Source: Stratiolaelaps scimitus (Eukaryota; Arthropoda; Arachnida; Mesostigmata; Laelapidae). From it: a stretch of 64,000 nucleotides of DNA. Below, one piece after another: positions 58,350-64,000 of the stretch. Each line of letters starts with the position of its first letter. The stretch's first letter is position 1. The stretch is taken from NCBI GenBank assembly GCA_019614645.1, contig JABWDB010000014.1:6732501-6796500 (forward strand). The letters run 5' to 3'. The position numbers were made by a program, and so were the translations under genes. The notes beneath the pieces are model-generated. The model was not told the DNA's origin. It searched no databases and saw only the letters and a list, made by a program, of their open reading frames with translations.

Positions 58350-59039
58350 ATGCCATTCGATCTGAAAGAAAAGGAGGACGTTAAGCTGTTCCTGGAGAAT
58401 CTTGCCATCGAGTACCGGTTCGCATGTTTCAAAGAGAAGAAACCCGATGGTTGCCATCTTCTGGGCGACTACCTGGAGGCGATCGATAAAGATTTTCGCA
58501 GAGCTGCCCAGGTGTACAAGGACAATTGCGATGAGAGGAGTTTCGGACACAGTTGCTACAAGTACGGCATGTACGCCTATGTCGGTAGAGGAACACCGGA
58601 AGATAGAGCCAAATCATTCGAGTATCTGATGAAGGCGTGTGACGCCGGTTACCCCAAGGGTTGTTTCATGTCCGGCCTTCACTTGACGGATAAAAAGGCT
58701 GAGAGTGTCCCATTAGACATCGAAAGGGGTGTTTCCCTACTCAAACGAGCGTGCGAATTGGACAGTCCTGAAGCTTGCCACCATATCTCCGGGATCTATC
58801 TGACCGGAAAGGAGCCGATAGCCCAGAACATGACGGAGGCCTTTCGATTTGGAGTCAAAGCTTGTGATCTTGGTAATATGTACGCGTGTTCAAATGTAGC
58901 CCTCATGTATGACAAGGGAATGGGGGTAGAAAAAGACCCAGTTATGGCGAAGAAGTACAGGAGCATAGCTATCGATTATAGGGACCAGTTAAGATCCAAC
59001 CGAGGGTTGTCAATGGAAGAAGGCACCGGTGATGTGTAA
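58350..59039 (+). CDS. COA7: Cytochrome c oxidase assembly factor 7 (Sel1-repeat protein), intronless
   Basis: A single uninterrupted frame encodes 229 residues, close to human COA7 (231). The start is the ATG at 58350 in a good context (CGCCAAAATGC). The protein opens MPFDLKEKEDVKLFLENLA and carries Sel1-like helical repeats throughout. Each repeat has the paired-Cys pattern of this family: KPDGCHLLGDYL, HSCYKYGMYAYVGRG, DAGYPKGCFMSGLH, DSPEACHHISGIYL and DLGNMYACSNVALMYDKG. COA7 resides in the mitochondrial intermembrane space, where disulfide-bonded repeats form a superhelix, and it is needed for complex IV assembly; this is family knowledge. It has no intron, unlike its neighbours, but the intact frame and full-length match argue for a working gene. 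A processed copy of an intron-bearing parent cannot be excluded. Confidence 0.95.
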   Translation: MPFDLKEKEDVKLFLENLAIEYRFACFKEKKPDGCHLLGDYLEAIDKDFRRAAQVYKDNCDERSFGHSCYKYGMYAYVGRGTPEDRAKSFEYLMKACDAGYPKGCFMSGLHLTDKKAESVPLDIERGVSLLKRACELDSPEACHHISGIYLTGKEPIAQNMTEAFRFGVKACDLGNMYACSNVALMYDKGMGVEKDPVMAKKYRSIAIDYRDQLRSNRGLSMEEGTGDV

Positions 59040-59050
59040 TGATAGTGAAG

Positions 59051-59056
59051 AATAAA
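59051..59056 (+). terminator. Polyadenylation signal of COA7
   Basis: An AATAAA hexamer lies 12 bp after the COA7 stop codon. Further AATAAA copies occur near 59201 and 59214, so the exact cleavage site is open. Confidence 0.5.
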
Positions 59057-59652
59057 TTAGATCGAAACAATGAATGTTTATACTGGATGAGCTGTAATGA
59101 ACCGTGCTGTCAAGTCGTAATGTTAGATTAGGTACATGCACGCGTTCGTGCGTGCCTATATATATATAAAAATAACTGCAGTCAACGAGTTGATTTTAGG
59201 AAATAAACAATAACAATAAACACGTCGCTGTTTTTGTCGTGTTGTTTACATTTCACGCGTTTATTTACACTATGGAGACATACTTTTTGTTAGTTTTGCG
59301 TAGTTGATACGATACACTCGATGCACAGAGGCGTCTCGACAAACGATACGGCAGAAATACTTATCGCTAGAGAACATTGAATGCGTACTCAGCAGTTCCT
59401 AGCAATTTTTACGAGACAAAAAAATTCGCTAGGATTTAGTGTAATTCTCCACCATCTCGTGAAGTTTCTTTTCTTCGACAGCACTCCGATACAATACTCT
59501 CAGAGTATCTCGCCATCTGTACACAAAGGAAAATACAAGTCCTATGAGCGGCCTTTCTAAAGGCATTAAATTAATCCTCACAAACGCCGTTTAAGGTTGG
59601 CGGCGTCCGCCATATGGCGCTACAGAAGAACAGTTCTCTTTTGAATAAAGCA
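59057..59652. other. Intergenic region between convergent genes
   Basis: AT-rich DNA between the 3' ends of COA7 (plus) and the membrane-protein gene (minus). I see nothing else in it. Confidence 0.45.
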
Positions 59653-60890
59653 TTATTTTATTGCGGTTTCGTCGACTGGTCTTTGCCGCTTCAGAGCTTC
59701 GGTTCGAAGATCATCCCGATGACTCATAGAATCTGGTGTCAACAACACATCTGTGAACGCTTGCGAAGTACTTTGTGACCGCCAAGTCATGCCTTCTGCG
59801 GAGGCGGACGGCTCTGTGGTCAGAGCCAACTGGTAGCTTGTCGCTTCGGTTTTGTCGTTGACTGTTACAGCGCTCCGCGGGATGTCATTGACACTGACGC
59901 CGTACAGGTCGAGCTCCGTCCGGAGGATCAGCGAGGTGACAATCAGCTCATGTACATAGCCCAACACGCAGCTGCAAAGACACGCCCAAAGGTGTTGGAA
60001 GCACGACGCGTATTGCTCCACCTGTAGTTATTGTTGTTTGTTGTCGTTTGCATGGCCGAAACGAAACACAAGCAGCAGCAGCAGCGACAACATAAATTAA
60101 ATAAGAGACACTTGTAGAAGAACGGGAGGGGCAATATATGAAGACAGTTTTCGAGGCACACAACTGGCACTGCTGCATGAACCTAATGACTTGTCGAATC
60201 TGTGAGTAGGAAATCGGAACCAGGGACATCATCCATTTGTGAATGTATTGATCGGAATTGGCTCGTGTCACCTATACGGCTCTCCCGTACCCTATCTACC
60301 ATCTGGTTAATCTCTGCAATTTTCTAACCCTTCATCTTATATAAGGAAACCATATTCCATACGTACTGGCGTAGATACTTGGGGGGAAAAAACAATCAGG
60401 ATAATAAATATAATAGAGGATGATAGAATAAAACCACGTTAATACCAATTTTTACACTGTTCTACACAAACACCGCATACATAAATGCTCCACCTTAGCG
60501 AAGCCCTTTTTTATGCGTAGCAGCCGAGCGTCCTAGAAAACAAACCTGCCATTCATAGATGCTGATCATCGCATGGAACACCGTCATTACAAAATGGTAC
60601 GAAACTGAGCCGACGTGATAGACACGGTCCCACCATGTCGCATTTAACCCGGACGGCTGCTGATGACGAATACCAAAAACGGTTGACAACACGACAATGT
60701 GCAGCTGGAAGCACAGCGCTACCAGCACGTAACTCAGATCGCCAAGGCTGAGCCGACGAAGGGGCTCCTTGGTTCGCTCCAACAGGTCAAACATGCCCGC
60801 AAGGGCGCCAATGACGTGCATGATCGTATCAACAAAAATCAGATTAGAGAATACGCTCGTTCGACGAAACCACCGCAAAATGTGCATTGC
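59653..60890 (-). CDS. Unrecognised multi-pass membrane protein, last three exons
   Basis: Three exons read in frame on the minus strand. The first runs from about 60890 to 60546 and ends IYEWQ at donor gtttgt. The second starts at 60271 (acceptor tatag) and opens VTRANSDQYIHKWMMSLVP. The third starts at 60021 (acceptor actacag), opens VEQYASCFQHLWACLCSC and ends at a TAA at 59653, where the stop overlaps an AATAAA signal. Hydrophobic stretches suggest several membrane segments: LIFVDTIMHVIGALAG, LSYVLVALCFQLHIVVLSTV and SVSYHFVMTVFHAMISI, then the WACLCSCVLGYVHELIVTSL segment. They are followed by a Ser/Thr-rich, probably cytoplasmic tail of about 70 residues. The layout could fit a chemoreceptor, but no diagnostic motif is present. 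The donor of the second exon is unresolved (a phase-0 site near 60191 is possible), and further upstream exons may be missing. Confidence 0.5.
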
Positions 60891-60899
60891 CGCCAGCCC

Positions 60900-62895
60900 C
60901 CCTCCCAATGGGCAGCGTTATTTGGCAGTGTCGCTGTACCGAGCTGGGTCAAAGTCGGTAGACAGGCCGATGTTGTCTAGGTCGGTGAGAGGCCAACGTG
61001 AGGCAAATCCTTCCAAGCGACAGTCGCTTCATATGTTACAGACACTGTTTCCCCCTGTCTCTCTTTCTCTCTCTCTCTACATGTCTCTACCTTTTGGGAC
61101 TGTCATAATTAATGGCATTGTTTATACATTGGCTGTGAAACTCCTGCTCGGACAGTTGAGTCGTACGAATCATTGGTGGACCGAGCGCTCGAAAATTATG
61201 CCCGATCTGTTGATGTCGAAATATCAAAATGAACTTCGTTGTCTCCCGATAGGATCGACACCCAAGAACAACATTGGTTGACAGGCAGATGAAAGCTGGT
61301 ACACTGTTGTATCGGCTATTCCGATTTGTAGATACGATCGATGTCATCATGCGGGGGCCGGGGCTGTATTACGTCGGAAGGCAGAACTTCATGAAGGACA
61401 AGAATAAGCAAACGGTTAAGAGGTAGAGACAGCAGCTTCCTAAGAGGTAATGGCCATATTGCGCTGCGGGTAAATCCTAGCTCACTGGATATGAAGGACA
61501 GTTATGTTGTAAACTTTGCATTGTTGTGATATTTGGGAGTATTCACACGTATATAAAAGGTGAGACGCAGTTCTTTTCAGTAGTTTGATAAACACTTAAA
61601 TTTCTAAATGATTGCAACAATTCCACCATAAATATTCCTGGGCATCACCAAACTAGACAAACGGATCGTGGACGCCGCCCTCCGGGCAACTAACCTCTAT
61701 ATGACTTTTGCTTTCGAAACCGTAGGTGGTCACGGGCCCCCCTCTGCTAATTTCGTCGAGTGAATATTCCACAGGCTAATCCGCGCCCTGATACAGTGTC
61801 CCCAACCGTTTCTATTATTATTGTATATTTTTACTTTGTTCAACTAATCGATAATATAATCGACTGAGATCAAATACACCTCAGTACAGAATATTTGGAA
61901 ATATTGCCACTTACAATATATTGGTTCTTATTATGTCCTTCGTAATGTTGTTTTGTTACATTGTTTACACTCATACCAATACACTCGATTGCCCAAATTG
62001 AAATGCGTTGACATTTTTCCAATATGTGCGATTCATATTGCAGGCATTTTCAACGCGAACCAATATGAAACAGCCAATAATCAATATAAATTTAAAAACC
62101 ACAATAACAAACGAGAGACAACACAGTCGAACATACAAAAACCCAGAACAATGGTATGATAACCATCATGTTTTATTGTTACGAGAATTAATAACAACAG
62201 TATTAATCCTCAAGGCAGACTGTACGACACACGCACATTCAATGTTGCAATCCAAAATGAATCACCGATTTCACTATTCATTATTATTTATTGGGAACTA
62301 AACACGCAACAGGAGAATTTCGTTTCTATGCTCAACAGTTGAATCAAATCAAACTGCGATACCACACATGCGCAGTTTGATCGCTGCGCTAACCAAATTC
62401 TTATTCTAAGCGGATACGCAGAACGGGACAGGGGAGCGGCGAGGGACTGCAAAGGTAACACTTCAGAGAGAGGATACCAACATTTGGCTTGTACCATCAC
62501 ATATGACTGACTTCTTTCGATACGCAGCCAAGAAAAATATGCTACTTCGGGTGGTGTTATGAGCAAAAATATATAGCTTCATTCTTCGTACATATGTCCA
62601 TCTTTACATTGCCCGCATGTACCCGTATAACGTCTGCCTTAAGCGTTCGACATGAAAATGTTCCTGTTGGACACACTGAGGGAAGGAACAACAATATTAA
62701 AATCAACGCTTAGAATGCGCAACATCGTGTCTTGGCGGTTTAGCCTCGACATTCTACCCGCTTTATGGTCAGGTCGACCGCAGGATGAAATACACTGTCA
62801 TCCAGTTGGGAAATAGTTGTGCTGTTCCTTGCGTGTGTGTGTTTTACGGAAATGATGAAATTCATATGCCCTAAATAGAAAACGGGAATAAAAGT
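60900..62895. other. Stretch without a recognised gene
   Basis: This region should hold upstream exons or the promoter of the membrane-protein gene and the 3' flank of the RPA3-like gene. Open frames at 60769-61281 (plus) and 62288-62566 (minus) match nothing I know. Confidence 0.4.
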
Positions 62896-63869
62896 CTATT
62901 GTTGCTCTGTAGTCAGTTCTGCCTCGGAGAAGGCAACGTCTCTCCAGTGCTTCCCTCCGTAGAGCTGCTCGGCCGAGATGGCTTCCGCGTGTATTGAAGG
63001 GTCTGTGAAAAAGAAAGCAACAACAACAATAAGGTCATGCGAAAGTATCGATACACACATACTATTAATATACGAATGCGAATCAGTAAGTGACAATGTG
63101 CTTCGACACCAGTGCGATACATGAAAATCCCCTAATCCCTGAAATAAACTCAGTCTAAATATTAATTATATCATAAGGGTATGAGGGATGAATTCATAAA
63201 TCCTTACCGTAATCGAGACAGAACTCGGGCGGAAAGACAACGTGCTCCTCGGCGAGAACCGCATCCGCCGATTGAACTGTGCCGATTATTTCCACCAACT
63301 GTAACGTATTACCATAAATATATATATATATATATATATGAATTATAATGGAAAACGTCCGTGTGTACTAGTATTATTGTGACTACTTATATTAGGTTAT
63401 CTGTTCTTGTGTACCATAGTCAGCCATTGCAGGTAGGATAACAACCTTACTGAACATTGACATTGGTAAACATTTAGAGTATCTTCGATAGCCAGTTATT
63501 CAAAATTGCAGCAAAGCACCGGGTAGTGCTCGAATCTAGTGAGAAGCTGCATATCTGTCTATTAGATGAGAGCAGCTTCGAGTGGTCTCGCCTGCTTATC
63601 GGTACACCTTACCTGGTTGAGGAGTCGATCAGGCTTGTTTGGAAACATTACGGTAACCGTCATCCCGCAAGCAGATTCCAGTTTACACACTGAGCCATCT
63701 TCCTACAACGCAAAAGATACGAAAAGTAGAATTATAGCATTAGGTAATGCGTTTGCTCCGCGTATCTGAGTAGGTTCTAAAACACCCAGGTCATAGATGA
63801 TGACAATTGCATAGTACAATATTAATTTTAAATAAAAACAGAAACTCACCATAACTACATAAGCTGGTA
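62896..63869 (-). CDS. RPA3: Replication protein A 14-kDa subunit-like (RPA3), 3' exons, 5' end outside window
   Basis: Exons at 63869-63850 (5' edge uncertain), 63702-63613, 63298-63208 and 63002-62896 join in phase (donors gtgagt, gtaagg, gtaagg) and end at a TAG. The product reads AYVVMEDGSVCKLESACGM, then LLNQLVEIIGTVQSADAVLA, then EEHVVFPPEFCLDYDPSIHA. This follows the OB-fold order of RPA3: a strand with an Asp-Gly turn, the V-E-(I/V)-(I/V)-G-x-V strand, then a Phe/Asp-rich end. RPA3 is the smallest subunit of the single-strand DNA-binding RPA trimer used in replication and repair; this is family knowledge. The similarity is modest, and the last 27 residues, rich in Glu, extend past the usual end. 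About 100 residues are visible. The start codon lies beyond position 64000 or was not recognised. Confidence 0.58.
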
Positions 63870-64000
63870 CTGCACATATAAGAGGGTAAGACGAACGGGT
63901 AATGAGCGGAGTGCAAACTGTTCGTAATCTTAAGTGTTACGTGAAATTTAAGGGTGTCTTCTGTCTCTCTACTGTTGACACTAATTGCGATTCGATGATT

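Overview
The window looks like one contiguous piece of an animal nuclear genome. The genes are split by GT-AG introns, and there is abundant (TA)n and (CT)n microsatellite DNA, mobile-element debris and long non-coding stretches. The gene content (MIER, EHD, COA7, an RPA3-like gene, U1 snRNA) and the divergence from vertebrate and fly sequences suggest an arthropod. A chelicerate or mite is possible, but the sequence alone does not settle it.

Left part (1-21.3 kb, all on the minus strand). A complete MIER-family transcriptional corepressor gene occupies 32-5335. Its eight coding exons join in frame to give about 457 residues. A second, diverged copy of its two N-terminal exons lies upstream at 8520-9167. 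A decayed R1/Jockey-like non-LTR retrotransposon sits at about 10.35-11.8 kb. An unrecognised low-complexity protein is encoded at 13327-15036. An EHD-family membrane-remodelling ATPase spans 15466-21256 in seven coding exons. In it the C-terminal EH domain has been replaced by a basic, Ser/Lys/Thr-rich tail of about 340 residues.

Middle part (21.3-54.4 kb). I could not identify a convincing protein gene here. It holds microsatellites, a TA-flanked MITE, dispersed repeats, two strong palindromes, and a 3-kb cluster of CAG/CTG and GGC triplet repeats (46.9-50.0 kb) that may mark a GC-rich promoter or 5' UTR. It could be intergenic or large introns of a gene whose exons I did not recognise.

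Right part (54.4-64 kb). Two U1 snRNA genes or copies lie on the minus strand (54472-54636 and 57464-57627), with a 300-bp repeat pair between them. They are followed by an intronless COA7 gene on the plus strand (58350-59039). Next comes an unrecognised multi-pass membrane protein on the minus strand (59653 to about 60.9 kb). Last are the 3' exons of an RPA3-like gene on the minus strand, which runs off the window edge.

The genes are unrelated housekeeping or regulatory genes (chromatin, membrane trafficking, splicing, mitochondrial respiration, replication), and nothing suggests they act together. The most unusual items are the EHD protein without an EH domain, the duplicated MIER exon pair, and the paired U1 copies with a variant stem-loop I.
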